The notes below the pieces were generated by a model. It was not told the DNA's origin. It did no database searches and worked only from the letters and a program-made list of their open reading frames with translations. Below, piece by piece: positions 55,140 to 64,000 of a stretch of 64,000 nt of DNA. Source of the DNA: Streptomyces sp. NBC_01233. GTDB taxonomy: Bacteria; Actinomycetota; Actinomycetes; Streptomycetales; Streptomycetaceae. The translations under genes were made by a program, and so were the position numbers. Position 1 is the first letter of the stretch, and the number at the start of each line of letters is the position of its first letter. The stretch is taken from contig NZ_CP108514.1 of the NCBI RefSeq assembly GCF_035989305.1, positions 6,428,501-6,492,500 on the forward strand, in the 5' to 3' direction.

Positions 55140-56242
55140 CCGAGGACATGAAGAAGAAGGACGCCCCCGGTGTCCCCGCGCAGCGGGCGGAGCAGGACGG
55201 ACCGCTGCTCAAGGTGTCCGGGCTCACCAAGCACTTCCCGATCCACAAGGGACTGCTGCGCCGCCAGGCCGGCGCGGTCCAGGCCGTCGACGGCCTCGAC
55301 TTCGAGGTGCGGCGCGGTGAGACCCTCGGGGTCGTGGGCGAGTCCGGCTGCGGCAAGTCCACGATGGGCCGGCTGATCACCCGGCTGCTGGAACCCACGG
55401 GCGGGAGCATCGAGTTCGAGGGCCGGGACATCACCCACCTCGGGGCCTCGGCCATGCGGCCGCTGCGCCGGGACATCCAGATGATCTTCCAGGACCCGTA
55501 CGGCTCGCTGAACCCGCGGCACACGGTCGGCACGATCGTCAGCACCCCCTTCAAGCTGCAGGGCGTGCAGCCGGAGGGCGGGCTCAAGGCGGAGGTCCAG
55601 CGGCTGCTGGCGCTGGTGGGCCTCAACCCGGAGCACTACAACCGCTACCCGCACGAGTTCTCCGGCGGCCAGCGCCAGCGCATCGGCATCGCCCGCGCCC
55701 TGGCCCTGAATCCGAAGCTGGTCGTCGCGGACGAGCCGGTCTCGGCGCTGGACGTGTCGATCCAGGCCCAGGTGGTCAACCTGCTGGACGACCTCCAGGA
55801 GGAGCTCGGCCTCACGTACGTGATCATCGCGCACGACCTGTCGGTCATCCGGCACGTGTCCGACCGCATCGCCGTGATGTACCTCGGCAAGCTCGTCGAA
55901 CTGGCCGACCGGACCGCGCTCTACGAGAACCCGATGCACCCCTACACCAAGGCGCTGCTGTCGGCCGTACCGGTGCCGGACCCGCGCCGGCGGGGCGCGA
56001 AGAGCGGGCGCATCCTGCTCAAGGGCGACGTGCCCTCTCCGATCTCGCCGCCGAGCGGGTGCCGCTTCCACACGCGGTGCTGGAAGGCCACGCAGATCTG
56101 CACGACGCAGGAACCGCCGCTGCTGACGCTGAAGACGGGCCACCAGGTGGCCTGCCACCACCCGGAGAACGCCCCCGACCAGGCACCGGGTGACAAGCCC
56201 CTGCCCGGCGCGGCGGACGCGGTGGCGAAGGCGACGGAGTAG
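55136..56242 (+). CDS. oligopeptide ABC transporter ATP-binding protein (OppF type)
   Basis: A 368-residue ABC ATPase, partner of OppD. Walker [11 protein letters not shown]-loop [12 protein letters not shown], signature [15 protein letters not shown], Walker [14 protein letters not shown]-loop IAHDLS. The C-terminal domain again has spaced cysteines ([23 protein letters not shown]). GTG 55136 overlaps the OppD stop in a GTGA junction; the ATG four codons later is an alternative. It is the last gene of the operon and is followed by two copies of a dispersed repeat. Confidence 0.94.
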   Translation: MTEDMKKKDAPGVPAQRAEQDGPLLKVSGLTKHFPIHKGLLRRQAGAVQAVDGLDFEVRRGETLGVVGESGCGKSTMGRLITRLLEPTGGSIEFEGRDITHLGASAMRPLRRDIQMIFQDPYGSLNPRHTVGTIVSTPFKLQGVQPEGGLKAEVQRLLALVGLNPEHYNRYPHEFSGGQRQRIGIARALALNPKLVVADEPVSALDVSIQAQVVNLLDDLQEELGLTYVIIAHDLSVIRHVSDRIAVMYLGKLVELADRTALYENPMHPYTKALLSAVPVPDPRRRGAKSGRILLKGDVPSPISPPSGCRFHTRCWKATQICTTQEPPLLTLKTGHQVACHHPENAPDQAPGDKPLPGAADAVAKATE

Positions 56243-56279
56243 CCGGGCCGGTGGGGCCGGGTCCGCGGACCCGGCCCCA

Positions 56280-56350
56280 CCGCACCATTCCGGGCCCCGC
56301 CGGCGTTTGAGGCGCGGGGTCTGGGGCGGGGCCCCAGGTCCTTGAGCCGC
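56280..56350. repeat. dispersed intergenic repeat, copy 1
   Basis: A block starting ccgcaccattccgggccc, through gccggcgtttgaggcg and ending ccaggtccttgagccgc. Almost the same 71 bases recur at 56380-56450 and a shortened version at 58192-58244. It lies after the opp operon and contains GC-rich self-complementary text (ggggcggggcccca). Confidence 0.8.
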
Positions 56351-56379
56351 GCAGGCCGCGCTGCCCGCACCCGGCCCGG

Positions 56380-56450
56380 CCGCACCATTCCGGCCCCGCC
56401 GGCGTTTGAGGCGCGGGGGTCTGGGGCGGAGCGCCAGGTCCTTGAGCCGC
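56380..56450. repeat. dispersed intergenic repeat, copy 2
   Basis: Second copy of the block, again opening ccgcaccattccgg and closing ccaggtccttgagccgc, in the same orientation as copy 1, 29 bases after it. It differs by a few substitutions and one-base length changes. Confidence 0.8.
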
Positions 56451-56529
56451 ACCGCCAGCGCGGCCCGCACCCCACCCCGTAACCCCGGCGGGAGCACAAG
56501 GGCGGGAGCCGAGGGGCGACAATGACCCC

Positions 56530-57186
56530 GTGCTCCACGATCTCTTCCCGCCCGGGGTCCAGCATGCGCTGGACCTCGCCGGCATCTTCGTCTTCGCCAC
56601 CGCAGGCGCCCTGCTCGCCGTCCGCAAGAACTTCGACGTCTTCGGCATCGCCGTCCTCGCCCTGGTCACGGCCCTCGGCGGCGGTCTCTTCCGCGACCTC
56701 GTCATCGGCGCCGTCCCACCGGCCGCCTTCGGCGAGCTCAGCTTCTTCGTCACGCCGCTGATCGCCGCCGCGCTCGTCTTCTTCCTGCACCCCGAGGTCC
56801 AGCGGATCAACCGGGCCATCAACGTCTTCGACGCCGCCGGCCTCGCGCTGTTCTGCGTGACGGGCACGACCAAGGCCTACGAGTACGGCCTCGGCCTCAC
56901 CGCGTCCGCCGCGCTCGGCCTCGCGACGGCCGTCGGCGGGGGCGTCCTGCGCGACGTACTCGTCAACGAGGTGCCCTCGCTGCTGCGCGACCGCGAGATG
57001 TACGCCGTGCCCGCGACCGTCGGCGCCGCGATGGTCGCCGTCTTCATCGCCCTGGACTCCCTCAACGCCGTCACCACCGGCCTGGCGATCGTCACCACGT
57101 TCGTCCTGCGGATCCTCGCCATGCGCTACCACTGGCGGGCCCCGCTGGCCTGGAACCGGCGCTCTTCGGTGGCCGAAGAGCCGTAA
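56530..57186 (+). CDS. TRIC/UPF0126 family cation channel
   Basis: A 218-residue membrane protein of the trimeric intracellular cation channel family (YicG type), with seven predicted helices and two internally homologous halves. Each half has a glycine-rich kinked helix: ALVTALGGGLFRDLVIGAVPP and GLATAVGGGVLRDVLVNEVPS. The GGG-x-x-RD signatures line the pore and lipid site in solved structures of prokaryotic TRIC. GTG 56530 gives the usual length. Bacterial members conduct K+; the physiological role is unclear. Monocistronic. Confidence 0.92.
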   Translation: MLHDLFPPGVQHALDLAGIFVFATAGALLAVRKNFDVFGIAVLALVTALGGGLFRDLVIGAVPPAAFGELSFFVTPLIAAALVFFLHPEVQRINRAINVFDAAGLALFCVTGTTKAYEYGLGLTASAALGLATAVGGGVLRDVLVNEVPSLLRDREMYAVPATVGAAMVAVFIALDSLNAVTTGLAIVTTFVLRILAMRYHWRAPLAWNRRSSVAEEP

Positions 57187-57233
57187 CAGAAGAAAGCTAC
57201 CGCTTAGTAATATCCCGGTGTACCGTCGTTTTC

Positions 57234-58088
57234 ATGTCACACGCAGCTGCCAAGGCATCCATCGGCGACAGTGAGTTCGACCGCGACACCAGCATCACCG
57301 CACGCGCGGGCGAGCCCGGGGTGTACGACGCGGAGCTCTCCGCCGGGTGGACGATCATCGCCGCCGTCAACGGCGGCTACCTGCTGGCCCTGGTCGGCCG
57401 GGCCCTCTCCGCGGCCCTCCCGCACCCGGACCCCTTCACCGTCTCCGCGCACTACCTGACCTCCTCCGTGCCCGGCCCCGCCGTGATCCGCACGCAGGTG
57501 GTACGGGTCGGCCGCACCCTCTCCACCGGCCAGGCCTCGCTGTTCCAGTACGACGAGAGCGGCGCCGAGGTCGAGCGCATCCGCGTCCTCGCCTCCTACG
57601 GCGACCTCGCGGCCCTGCCGGACGACGTGCGCACGGTCGCCGAGCCGCCCGTCATGCCCGCCTACGAGGACTGCATCGGCCCCGAGGCCGGCCCGGCCCC
57701 GATCCCCGGCAGCTCCGCCATCGTGGACCGGCTCCGGCTCCGCCTGGACCCGGCGACCGCGGGATGGGCCGTCGGAGCCCCGTCGGGCAAGGGCGAGATG
57801 CGGTCCTGGTTCGAGCTGGCCGACGGCCGCGACGCCGACCCGCTGTCCATGCTGCTGGCGGTGGACGCGCTGCCGCCGACCGCCTTCGACCTCGGCCTGG
57901 TGGCCTGGACCCCGACGGTGGAACTCACCACCCACATCCGCCGCCGCCCGGCCCCCGGACCGCTCCGGGTCTCCATCACCACCCGCAACCTGGCCGGCGG
58001 CTTCCTGGAGGAGGACGCGGAGGTCTGGGACTCGACGGACCACCTGGTCGCCCAGTCCCGCCAACTGGCCCGCGCGCTCCGCTCCTAG
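57234..58088 (+). CDS. acyl-CoA thioesterase, TesB-like double hotdog
   Basis: A 284-residue thioesterase family protein with two hotdog domains. The N-terminal half shows GWTIIAAVNGGYLLALVGRAL and DPFTVSAHYLTSSVPGPA; the C-terminal half ends FDLGLVAWTPTVELTTHIRRR and GGFLEEDAEVWDSTDHLVAQSRQLAR. This is the acyl-CoA thioesterase 2 / 3 plan, acting on fatty acyl-CoA. ATG 57234 lacks a Shine-Dalgarno site (taccgtcgttttc precedes it), so the mRNA may be leaderless. It is alone, with an AT-richer taatatcc patch just upstream that probably belongs to its promoter. Confidence 0.9.
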   Translation: MSHAAAKASIGDSEFDRDTSITARAGEPGVYDAELSAGWTIIAAVNGGYLLALVGRALSAALPHPDPFTVSAHYLTSSVPGPAVIRTQVVRVGRTLSTGQASLFQYDESGAEVERIRVLASYGDLAALPDDVRTVAEPPVMPAYEDCIGPEAGPAPIPGSSAIVDRLRLRLDPATAGWAVGAPSGKGEMRSWFELADGRDADPLSMLLAVDALPPTAFDLGLVAWTPTVELTTHIRRRPAPGPLRVSITTRNLAGGFLEEDAEVWDSTDHLVAQSRQLARALRS

Positions 58089-58191
58089 ACGCGCCCCTCG
58101 CACCGCTCGGCCCTGGCGGGCCTCCCGGGCTTCGGGGCGCTGCGCCGGACTCCGTCCGTCGTGTGCGCCGGGGGCGCCGCCGGGCAACTCC

Positions 58192-58244
58192 AGCCCCGCC
58201 GGCGTTTGAGGCGTGGGGTCTGCGGCGAGCCCCAGGTCTTTGAG
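58192..58244. repeat. dispersed intergenic repeat, copy 3 (partial)
   Basis: Shares agccccgccggcgtttgagg, then ggggtctg.ggcg.agccccaggtc and tttgag, with copies 1 and 2, but lacks the flanking ccgcaccattcc. It sits ahead of the cysteine desulfurase gene, in the same orientation. Confidence 0.75.
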
Positions 58245-58354
58245 CCCGTCGGCGAGGCGCGGGGCTTCGGGGCGGACCCGGGCGGCGGCGGGGCAGGACG
58301 GCCCGGGCCCCGCCGGGCGGACCGGCACCGGCGGGCTCGTAGAATCGGGGGATC

Positions 58355-59518
58355 ATGGCCTACCTCGACCACGCCGCCACCACCCCGATGCTGCCGGAGG
58401 CCGCCGCGGCGATGACCGCGCAGTTCGCCGCCACGGGTAACGCGTCCTCCCTGCACGCCGCCGGCCGCCGGGCCCGCCGTACCGTCGAGGAGGCCCGTGA
58501 GGCCTTCGCCGAAGCGGTCGGTGCCCGCCCCAGCGAGGTGGTCTTCACCGCCGGCGGCACGGAGGCCGACAACCTCGCCGTGAAGGGCCTCTACTGGGCC
58601 CGGCGCGACGCCGACCCGGCCCGGACCCGGGTCCTGGCCAGCCCCGTCGAGCACCACGCCGTGCTCGACGCCGTCCACTGGCTCGCCGAACACGAGGGCG
58701 CCCGCGTCGAGTACCTGCCCGTGGACCGCTACGGCCGTGTGCACCCCGAGGCCTTCCGGGAGGCCGTCGAGCGCAACCCCGACGACGTGGCCCTGGCCAC
58801 CGTGATGTGGGCCAACAACGAGATCGGCACCGTCATGCCGGTCCGCGAACTGGCCGCCGTCGCCCGCGAGCACGGGATCCCGCTGCACTCCGACGCCGTC
58901 CAGGCCTTCGGGCAGCTCGACGTCCACTTCTCCGACAGCGGCCTCGCCGCCATGACCGTCAGCGGCCACAAGGTCGGCGGCCCCTACGGCATCGGTGCCC
59001 TGCTCCTCGGCCGCGACCAGACCCCCGTACCCGTCCTGCACGGCGGCGGCCAGGAGCGGCACGTCCGTTCCGGCACCCTCGACGTGCCGGCCATCGCCGC
59101 CTTCGCGGTGGCCTCGGTCCTCGCCGCCGAGCGGCGGGAGCGGTTCGCCACCGAGATCGGCGCCCTGCGCGACGAGCTGGTCGCCGCCGTGCGCGCGGCC
59201 GTGCCCGACGCTGTGCTCGGGGGAGACCCCGACGAGCGACTTCCGGCCAACGCCCACTTCAGCTTCCCCGGCTGCGAGGGCGACTCCCTGCTGCTCCTGC
59301 TCGACGCCCAGGGCATCGAGTGCTCCACCGGCTCCGCCTGCACCGCCGGCGTGGCCCAGCCGAGCCACGTCCTGCTGGCGACCGGCACCGACCCGCAGCT
59401 GGCCCGCGGCACCCTGCGCTTCTCCCTCGGCCACACCTCGACCAAGGAGGACGTCGCCGCCGTGGCCGCGGCCATCGGCCCGGCGGTGGAACGCGCCCGC
59501 ACGGCGGGCCTCAGCTAG
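58355..59518 (+). CDS. cysteine desulfurase
   Basis: A 387-residue NifS/IscS-type PLP enzyme that moves sulfur from cysteine to acceptor proteins. The N-terminus [20 protein letters not shown], the PLP lysine in [12 protein letters not shown] and the catalytic cysteine in [11 protein letters not shown] (with the longer class I active loop) are all present. ATG 58355 is the natural start. It lies two genes upstream of mnmA, the tRNA 2-thiouridylase that needs its persulfide, with an amidase gene on the other strand between. Sulfur relay for tRNA thiolation is the likely main job. Confidence 0.94.
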   Translation: MAYLDHAATTPMLPEAAAAMTAQFAATGNASSLHAAGRRARRTVEEAREAFAEAVGARPSEVVFTAGGTEADNLAVKGLYWARRDADPARTRVLASPVEHHAVLDAVHWLAEHEGARVEYLPVDRYGRVHPEAFREAVERNPDDVALATVMWANNEIGTVMPVRELAAVAREHGIPLHSDAVQAFGQLDVHFSDSGLAAMTVSGHKVGGPYGIGALLLGRDQTPVPVLHGGGQERHVRSGTLDVPAIAAFAVASVLAAERRERFATEIGALRDELVAAVRAAVPDAVLGGDPDERLPANAHFSFPGCEGDSLLLLLDAQGIECSTGSACTAGVAQPSHVLLATGTDPQLARGTLRFSLGHTSTKEDVAAVAAAIGPAVERARTAGLS

Positions 59519-59578
59519 GCGGGGCTTTCCGTACCGGGCCGGGCAGGGGCGGGCCGGGTCAGGCCTGCTCGGCCCGGA

Positions 59579-60271
59579 TCAGACCCGGTCCGCGCCCGGT
59601 CCCGTTCCGTCGAGTTCCGAACCGATCATGCGGAGGTAGCGGTCCCAGTCCCAGTGGGGGCCCGGATCCGTATGGTCGGTGCCCGGCACCTCGGAGTGCG
59701 CGACGATGTGCCTGCGGTCCGGGCGTATGCCGTAGCGGCGGCAGACGTCGGCCGCCAGCCGGGCCGAGGCCGCGTACATCGCGTCCGTGAAGTCCTGCGG
59801 GCGGTCCACGAAACCCACGTGCTCGATGCCGACGCTGCGCTCGTTCATCGAGCGGTTGCCCGCGTGGAAGGCCACGTCCAGCTCGCGCACCATCTGCTCC
59901 ACGTGGCCGTCCCCGCGGACTATGTAGTGCGCCGAGGCCTTGTGCCACGGGTTCTTGAAGGCGTCCACCGAGGACGCGAAACCGCCCTGCGTGACATGGA
60001 CGACGATCCTGTCCACCCGGTAGTCGTCCGGCCGGTCCGCGAGGCGCCAGTTCGCCGGTGAGGCCGCCGTCCAGCTCGCGCCCTCGTGGTCGATCTCGCC
60101 CTCCTTGCGCGGCTTGGCCACCCCCGGCAGCAGCCACCAGGCCCGGCCTATCTCCTCCCGGCCGGCCACAGCCGCCACCGCGAACACCCCGAGCCCGCCG
60201 AACAGCACGGCCCTGCGGGTCCGGCTCGGCGGCTTCTTCTCCGTGTTCCCTTGCTCGACGATGTGATCCAC
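59579..60271 (-). CDS. Tat-exported N-acetylmuramoyl-L-alanine amidase
   Basis: A 230-residue zinc amidase that cuts the bond between MurNAc and the peptide stem. A twin-arginine signal ([20 protein letters not shown], about 15-35) is followed by an Amidase_2/PGRP domain. Zinc ligands are His in IVVHVTQGG and His in [10 protein letters not shown], and the later [11 protein letters not shown] supplies the C-terminal ligand region. GTG 60271 is the only start that keeps the Tat signal; its ribosome site is weak. It is divergent from mnmA, 60 bases apart. No wall-anchoring repeats are present. Confidence 0.9.
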   Translation of the reverse strand: MDHIVEQGNTEKKPPSRTRRAVLFGGLGVFAVAAVAGREEIGRAWWLLPGVAKPRKEGEIDHEGASWTAASPANWRLADRPDDYRVDRIVVHVTQGGFASSVDAFKNPWHKASAHYIVRGDGHVEQMVRELDVAFHAGNRSMNERSVGIEHVGFVDRPQDFTDAMYAASARLAADVCRRYGIRPDRRHIVAHSEVPGTDHTDPGPHWDWDRYLRMIGSELDGTGPGADRV

Positions 60272-60331
60272 CCCCCGTACGCGATAACGCGCTGTGACCC
60301 CGCTCGGTTCCCCCGTACTCTGGACGGTGCT

Positions 60332-61462
60332 ATGACTGAGAACCTGCCGCGCACCGCCCGCCCCCTCCGCGTCCTGGCCGCCATGTCCGGCGGAGTGGAC
60401 TCCGCCGTCGCCGCCGCCCGCGCGGTCGAAGCCGGGCACGACGTGACCGGCGTCCACCTGGCGCTCTCCGCGAACCCGCAGTCCTTCCGGACCGGCGCCC
60501 GCGGCTGCTGCACCATCGAGGACTCCCGCGACGCCCGCCGCGCCGCCGACGTCATCGGCATCCCGTTCTACGTCTGGGACCTCGCCGAGCGTTTCCGCGA
60601 GGACGTGGTGGAGGACTTCATCTCCGAGTACGAGGCCGGGCGCACCCCGAACCCCTGCCTGCGCTGCAACGAGAAGATCAAGTTCGCGGCGCTGCTCGAC
60701 AAGGCCCTCGCCCTCGGCTTCGACGCCGTCTGCACCGGCCACTACGCCACCGTCGTCGAGAACGAGGACGGCTCCCGCGAGCTGCACCGCGCCTCCGACA
60801 TGGCCAAGGACCAGTCGTACGTCCTCGGCGTCCTCGATGAGAAGCAGCTCGCCCACGCCCTCTTCCCGCTGGGTGACACCCTCACCACCAAGGAAGAGAT
60901 CCGCGCCGAGGCCGAGGAGCGGGGCCTGGCCGTCGCGAAGAAGCCCGACAGCCACGACATCTGCTTCATCGCCGACGGCGACACCCAGGGCTTCCTCGCC
61001 AACCGCCTCGGCAAGGCCGAGGGTGACATCGTCGACGAGACCGGACGGACGGTCGGCACCCACGACGGCGCCTTCGGCTTCACCATCGGCCAGCGCAAGG
61101 GCCTGCGCATCGGCCACCCCGCCCCTGACGGCAAGCCGCGCTACGTCCTCGACATCTCCCCGGTGAACAACACCGTCACCGTCGGCCCCGCCGAGGCCCT
61201 CGACGTCACCGCCCTCACGGCGATCCGCCCCCGCTGGTGCGGCTCCACGGCCGCCGCCCCGGGCACGTACACCGCCCAGCTGCGCGCCCACGGCGGCGAG
61301 ACCGAGGTCTTCGCCGAGCTCGTGGACGGCGAGCTGCGCGTCTCCTTCACCGAGCCGGTCCGCGGCGTGGCCCCCGGCCAGGCGATCGTGCTCTACGACG
61401 GCACCCGCGTGGTCGGCTCGGCCACGATCGCCACGACCACCCGGGCCGCGGCCGCCGTCTGA
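60332..61462 (+). CDS. mnmA: tRNA 2-thiouridylase
   Basis: Installs sulfur at position 2 of the wobble uridine in tRNA-Lys, -Glu and -Gln. The 376-residue protein has the PP-loop [20 protein letters not shown], the first catalytic Cys in [12 protein letters not shown] and the second in [14 protein letters not shown], and the tRNA-binding C-terminal barrel ([16 protein letters not shown]). ATG 60332 is the family start. It receives sulfur from a cysteine desulfurase, encoded nearby at 58355. Confidence 0.96.
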   Translation: MTENLPRTARPLRVLAAMSGGVDSAVAAARAVEAGHDVTGVHLALSANPQSFRTGARGCCTIEDSRDARRAADVIGIPFYVWDLAERFREDVVEDFISEYEAGRTPNPCLRCNEKIKFAALLDKALALGFDAVCTGHYATVVENEDGSRELHRASDMAKDQSYVLGVLDEKQLAHALFPLGDTLTTKEEIRAEAEERGLAVAKKPDSHDICFIADGDTQGFLANRLGKAEGDIVDETGRTVGTHDGAFGFTIGQRKGLRIGHPAPDGKPRYVLDISPVNNTVTVGPAEALDVTALTAIRPRWCGSTAAAPGTYTAQLRAHGGETEVFAELVDGELRVSFTEPVRGVAPGQAIVLYDGTRVVGSATIATTTRAAAAV

Positions 61463-61612
61463 GCGGCTGACGCCTGACCCCTCCTCCGTCAAGGCTGTGT
61501 GACGGTACGCTGGCGCATTCGTCCGGCAGGTCTTAGGGTGCCCAGTACGGATTACCCGTACGAAAGCGCCTAAGGCGGCGAATCGCTAGCCCGCCTCACT
61601 GGGAGGTCGGTC

Positions 61613-62950
61613 ATGTTGCTCAGCTTCCGGGTGGCCAATCACCGGTCCATCCGTGACGAGCAGGAGCTTTCGCTCGTAGCCACGGAATTCAACGAGAGGA
61701 CCGCCCGCGAGACGGGTACCCGCTCCGACGGCAAGCCCGTGTCGGTGCTTCCCGCCGTCGGGATCTTCGGGGCGAACGCCTCCGGCAAGACCAACATCCT
61801 GGATGCGATGCGCTTCATGCGGCGGGCGGTCCTCGAATCCCTGGCCGACTGGGACCGGGACCCGGATGTTCCCGTTCCCCGGGAGCCCTTCGCGCTAGCG
61901 GACGAGGCCTCGGACGACACCAGCCTCTTCGAGGTCGAGCTGCTTCTCGGCCGGAGCGAAAAGGTCCGGTACACCTACGGCTTCGAGCTCTCGGATGATC
62001 GCGTCGAGAGTGAGTGGCTCCACGCGTACCCGACCGGACGGCGCCAGGTGTGGTTCGACCGTGAGGCTGACAGAGCAGAGGCGGACGGGGGCGAGTTCCG
62101 TTTTCCGGGCACCGGCCTGAGCGGACGCAAGGACCTCAAGGACCTCCTCGTCGCCACCACCCGCCCGAACGCCCTTTTCCTGACCGTCGGCGCGGCGCTC
62201 AACCATCCCCAGCTCTCCGCCGTCCACCGCTGGTTCCGCGACAACCTCTGGCTCGTGACCACCGGCAAGGACGTGGTGGAGCGCACGGCGTGGACACGCG
62301 AGCGGCTGACCGGTAGCCAAGGTGCTGAGATGCGGGAGCGCCTCGTCACGATGCTCGTATCGGCCGACATCGGCGTCACGGGGGTGGAAATCGACCCCGA
62401 GACCGGGGACATCCAGCTCCTGCACCGCGGCGAGGGGGACTCCGTCCGCCCGCTGGACTTCTGGAGTCAGGAGTCGCTCGGCACCCACGCCTGGTTCGCC
62501 TTCCTCGGCCCCCTGCTGACCATGCTGAACAGGAAGGACGGCGGAGTCCTGCTCGCCGACGAGCTGGACTCCAGCCTGCACCCCGTGCTCGCGGCGGAGG
62601 TCGTCCGTCTCTTCCAGGACGAGGACGCCAACCCGCAGCTCGCACAGCTCGTCTTCACCACGCACGCCGCCACTCTGCTCGGCCCCTCGGTCACGGAGCG
62701 CCCGCTCGACCGGGACCAGGTCTGGATCGCGGTCAAGGAGGGCAGCGGAGAGTCCTCCCTCTACCCCCTCCTCGCCGCCCGCAAGGCGCGCAATGACGAG
62801 AACATGGAACGCCGCTACCTCCACGGTCACTACGGCGGCGTGCCGCGGCTGGCCACGGGCGAGGTCGCCCGCCAGCTCGCCGTACTGGAGCGGCGCCTCG
62901 CGCAGCAGGCGGAAACGGAACCGGAGCCGAAGGCGACGACGACAGCGTGA
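61613..62950 (+). CDS. RloA-like AAA (ABC-type) ATPase of a defence operon
   Basis: A 445-residue SMC/OLD-like ATPase (AAA_15/AAA_21). MLLSFRVANHRSIRDEQELS begins the first strand, Walker A is GIFGANASGKTNIL near residue 52, the ABC-type signature is close to QESLGTHAWFAF, Walker B is GGVLLADELDSSLHP, and the H-loop VFTTHAATLL. GGGAGGT precedes ATG 61613. The next gene overlaps by 4 bases (GTGA). The combination ATPase plus Toprim protein beside hsdM matches the RloA-RloB genes first described as restriction-linked genes, and the architecture recalls the anti-phage PARIS pair. Activity is inferred. Confidence 0.88.
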   Translation: MLLSFRVANHRSIRDEQELSLVATEFNERTARETGTRSDGKPVSVLPAVGIFGANASGKTNILDAMRFMRRAVLESLADWDRDPDVPVPREPFALADEASDDTSLFEVELLLGRSEKVRYTYGFELSDDRVESEWLHAYPTGRRQVWFDREADRAEADGGEFRFPGTGLSGRKDLKDLLVATTRPNALFLTVGAALNHPQLSAVHRWFRDNLWLVTTGKDVVERTAWTRERLTGSQGAEMRERLVTMLVSADIGVTGVEIDPETGDIQLLHRGEGDSVRPLDFWSQESLGTHAWFAFLGPLLTMLNRKDGGVLLADELDSSLHPVLAAEVVRLFQDEDANPQLAQLVFTTHAATLLGPSVTERPLDRDQVWIAVKEGSGESSLYPLLAARKARNDENMERRYLHGHYGGVPRLATGEVARQLAVLERRLAQQAETEPEPKATTTA

Positions 62951-63786
62951 GCAGACCACCCGCCGAAAGCCGGCGTGTCAACCGGCGGAAGGGCCGGAAC
63001 GAGGCGCCCCGCGCCCTGCGGCGAGACCTGGGTTCCTACCCGGACGAGTCGTCCCGGATCGTCTACCTCGCGGCCGAGGGCGAGCGGACCGAGGCCGACT
63101 ACATCAAGCTGATCAACGACACCTACCGTGACGGACCGGGAGAGAAGTTCTTCCTGCGCTTCACCCCGGTCAAGAAGGGCCTTCGCCCGGACCAGGTCGT
63201 CGACCACGTGATCGCCCAGGCATCGAGCCCGGGTGACGAGAAGTGGGCCCTGTTCGACCGGGACTCCGAGGACAACCGGGACAGCGCCATCCGGGACGCC
63301 ATGAACACGGCGGCCCTCAAGGGTGTACAGGTGGCTCTTTCCCACCCCTCCATCGAGCTGTGGCTGCTGCTCCACTTCCAGCAGTTCACCAGCCAGGAGG
63401 AGGGCCGAAGCGGCACCATCAAGGACCGGCTGCGCAAGCACCCGAAGGCCGAGGGCTTCGCCGAGTACGACAAGAAGTCCGGCGGTCGGGGCAAGGGCCT
63501 GGCCGGACAGCGCGGGCAGACGCTCCTCGGTAAGGAGCAGACGGCGGTCGACAACGCCCGCAAGCTCGTCGACATGTGCCCGCATGGCACCTGTTCCGCG
63601 AAGAACCTCAGCCTCGACAAGATCCCCGGCCCGGGCACCGAAACGTACGAGGAGTGGAACCGCCGCTCCGGCCACGGCGACGGCTGCGACCCGCTCAAGC
63701 GCGACCCGTCCACCGACATGTGGCGCCTGCTCGCCTCGCTGGGCATCGGGACGCGCAAGACCCAGATGCCCGGCCGGGGCCGCTGA
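62947..63786 (+). CDS. RloB-like protein with Toprim fold
   Basis: A 279-residue protein whose centre has a Toprim-like core: the glutamate strand SRIVYLAAEGERTEADYIKL (about 35-55) and the DxD strand WALFDRDSED (about 95-105). A conserved SHPSIELWLLLHF motif follows, typical of the RloB group. The basic N-terminus (RRVNRRKGRNEAPRALRRD) may bind nucleic acid. GTG 62947 overlaps the stop of the ATPase, so the pair is co-translated. A nuclease effector triggered by the partner ATPase is the expected role, by analogy with OLD/Toprim systems. Confidence 0.85.
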   Translation: MSRPPAESRRVNRRKGRNEAPRALRRDLGSYPDESSRIVYLAAEGERTEADYIKLINDTYRDGPGEKFFLRFTPVKKGLRPDQVVDHVIAQASSPGDEKWALFDRDSEDNRDSAIRDAMNTAALKGVQVALSHPSIELWLLLHFQQFTSQEEGRSGTIKDRLRKHPKAEGFAEYDKKSGGRGKGLAGQRGQTLLGKEQTAVDNARKLVDMCPHGTCSAKNLSLDKIPGPGTETYEEWNRRSGHGDGCDPLKRDPSTDMWRLLASLGIGTRKTQMPGRGR

Positions 63787-63870
63787 GCGGACGGTTTCCT
63801 TCAGGCGCCCCTCCCCGACTACGCTTCCGGAGTTCTCCCGAAACTCCCACGGCGTACGAAGGACCGGTGC

Positions 63871-64000
63871 GTGGCCCGAATCACACTGCCCCAGCTGGAA
63901 CGGCATCTGTTCTCCGCCGCCGACATTCTGCGCGGCCGGATGGACGCCTCGGAGTACCGCGACTACATCTTCGGGATGCTGTTCCTGAAGCGCTCCTCCG
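63871..64000 (+). CDS. hsdM: type I restriction-modification DNA methylase subunit, N-terminus only
   Basis: The last 130 bases code, from GTG 63871 behind AAGGA, for [20 protein letters not shown] followed by [20 protein letters not shown]. This is the characteristic N-terminal helical domain of HsdM (LERHLF-x-AADILRG-x-MDAS-E). The rest, with the SAM and NPPY motifs, lies outside the window. hsdS and hsdR are expected downstream. Confidence 0.9.
   Translation, partial: MARITLPQLERHLFSAADILRGRMDASEYRDYIFGMLFLKRSS

Noticed and set aside
60300..61492. Upstream half of a minus-strand frame running into the amidase gene
   Set aside because: It is the antisense of mnmA; the amidase needs only the GTG at 60271 and its Tat signal.

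Overview
The window reads as a piece of a Streptomyces chromosome (or a close relative such as Kitasatospora). It is uniformly GC-rich with G/C at third codon positions and many GTG (a few TTG) starts. Genes often overlap at ATGA or GTGA junctions, and typical families are present: SseB proteins, a CabC-like EF-hand protein, RsbW-type kinases, and a glycine-cleavage block with a tandem glycine riboswitch. The order gcvT-gcvH-glyA-sdaA, then SseB genes, opp genes, cysteine desulfurase, amidase and mnmA is one I recall from streptomycete core chromosomes; I could not check it here.

Bases 1-8.4 kb hold the end of an alpha-glucan phosphorylase, a double-HTH Lrp/AsnC regulator divergent from a drug-efflux type MFS pump, a secreted protein with a DDQAR pentapeptide repeat tail, and a secreted M4 metallopeptidase. 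Bases 8.7-25.6 kb form a Wzx/Wzy-type exopolysaccharide locus. It has an initiating sugar-phosphate transferase, GDP-fucose synthesis (gmd and fcl, divergent around a perfect 36-bp palindrome), two GT4 glycosyltransferases, a hexapeptide acetyltransferase, a polymerase, a flippase, a chain-length protein fused to a degenerate tyrosine-kinase domain, and a cytidylyltransferase / CDP-alcohol transferase pair. A 925-residue secreted propeller-FnIII-LamG-DNRLRE protein sits inside it.

Bases 25.7-36.7 kb carry glgX, then a cell-surface block: three L,D-transpeptidases, a SpaA-like secreted protein, an enoyl-CoA hydratase, an anti-sigma type ATPase, and an overlapping pair made of an atypical polysaccharide deacetylase lipoprotein and a YVTN propeller lipoprotein. 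Bases 36.8-38.8 kb contain what I consider the most interesting locus: a tRNA-dependent cyclodipeptide synthase and a cytochrome P450 in one operon. Each is broken by an apparent one-base deletion, and restoring one base in each gives full-length, overlapping genes.

Bases 39.0-42.1 kb hold an EF-hand protein, a PadR regulator divergent from a flavodoxin-like reductase, a DHFR-family pseudogene with an in-frame TGA, and an orphan protein. Bases 42.1-50 kb are one-carbon/serine metabolism (sdaA, glyA, gcvH, gcvT, riboswitch) and two SseB-like genes. Bases 50-56.2 kb are a five-gene oligopeptide ABC transporter. Bases 56.5-61.5 kb are housekeeping (TRIC channel, thioesterase, cysteine desulfurase, Tat-exported amidase, MnmA). 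The last 2.4 kb open a probable defence island: RloA-like ATPase, RloB-like Toprim protein and the start of hsdM. No tRNA, rRNA, CRISPR array or insertion sequence was recognised.
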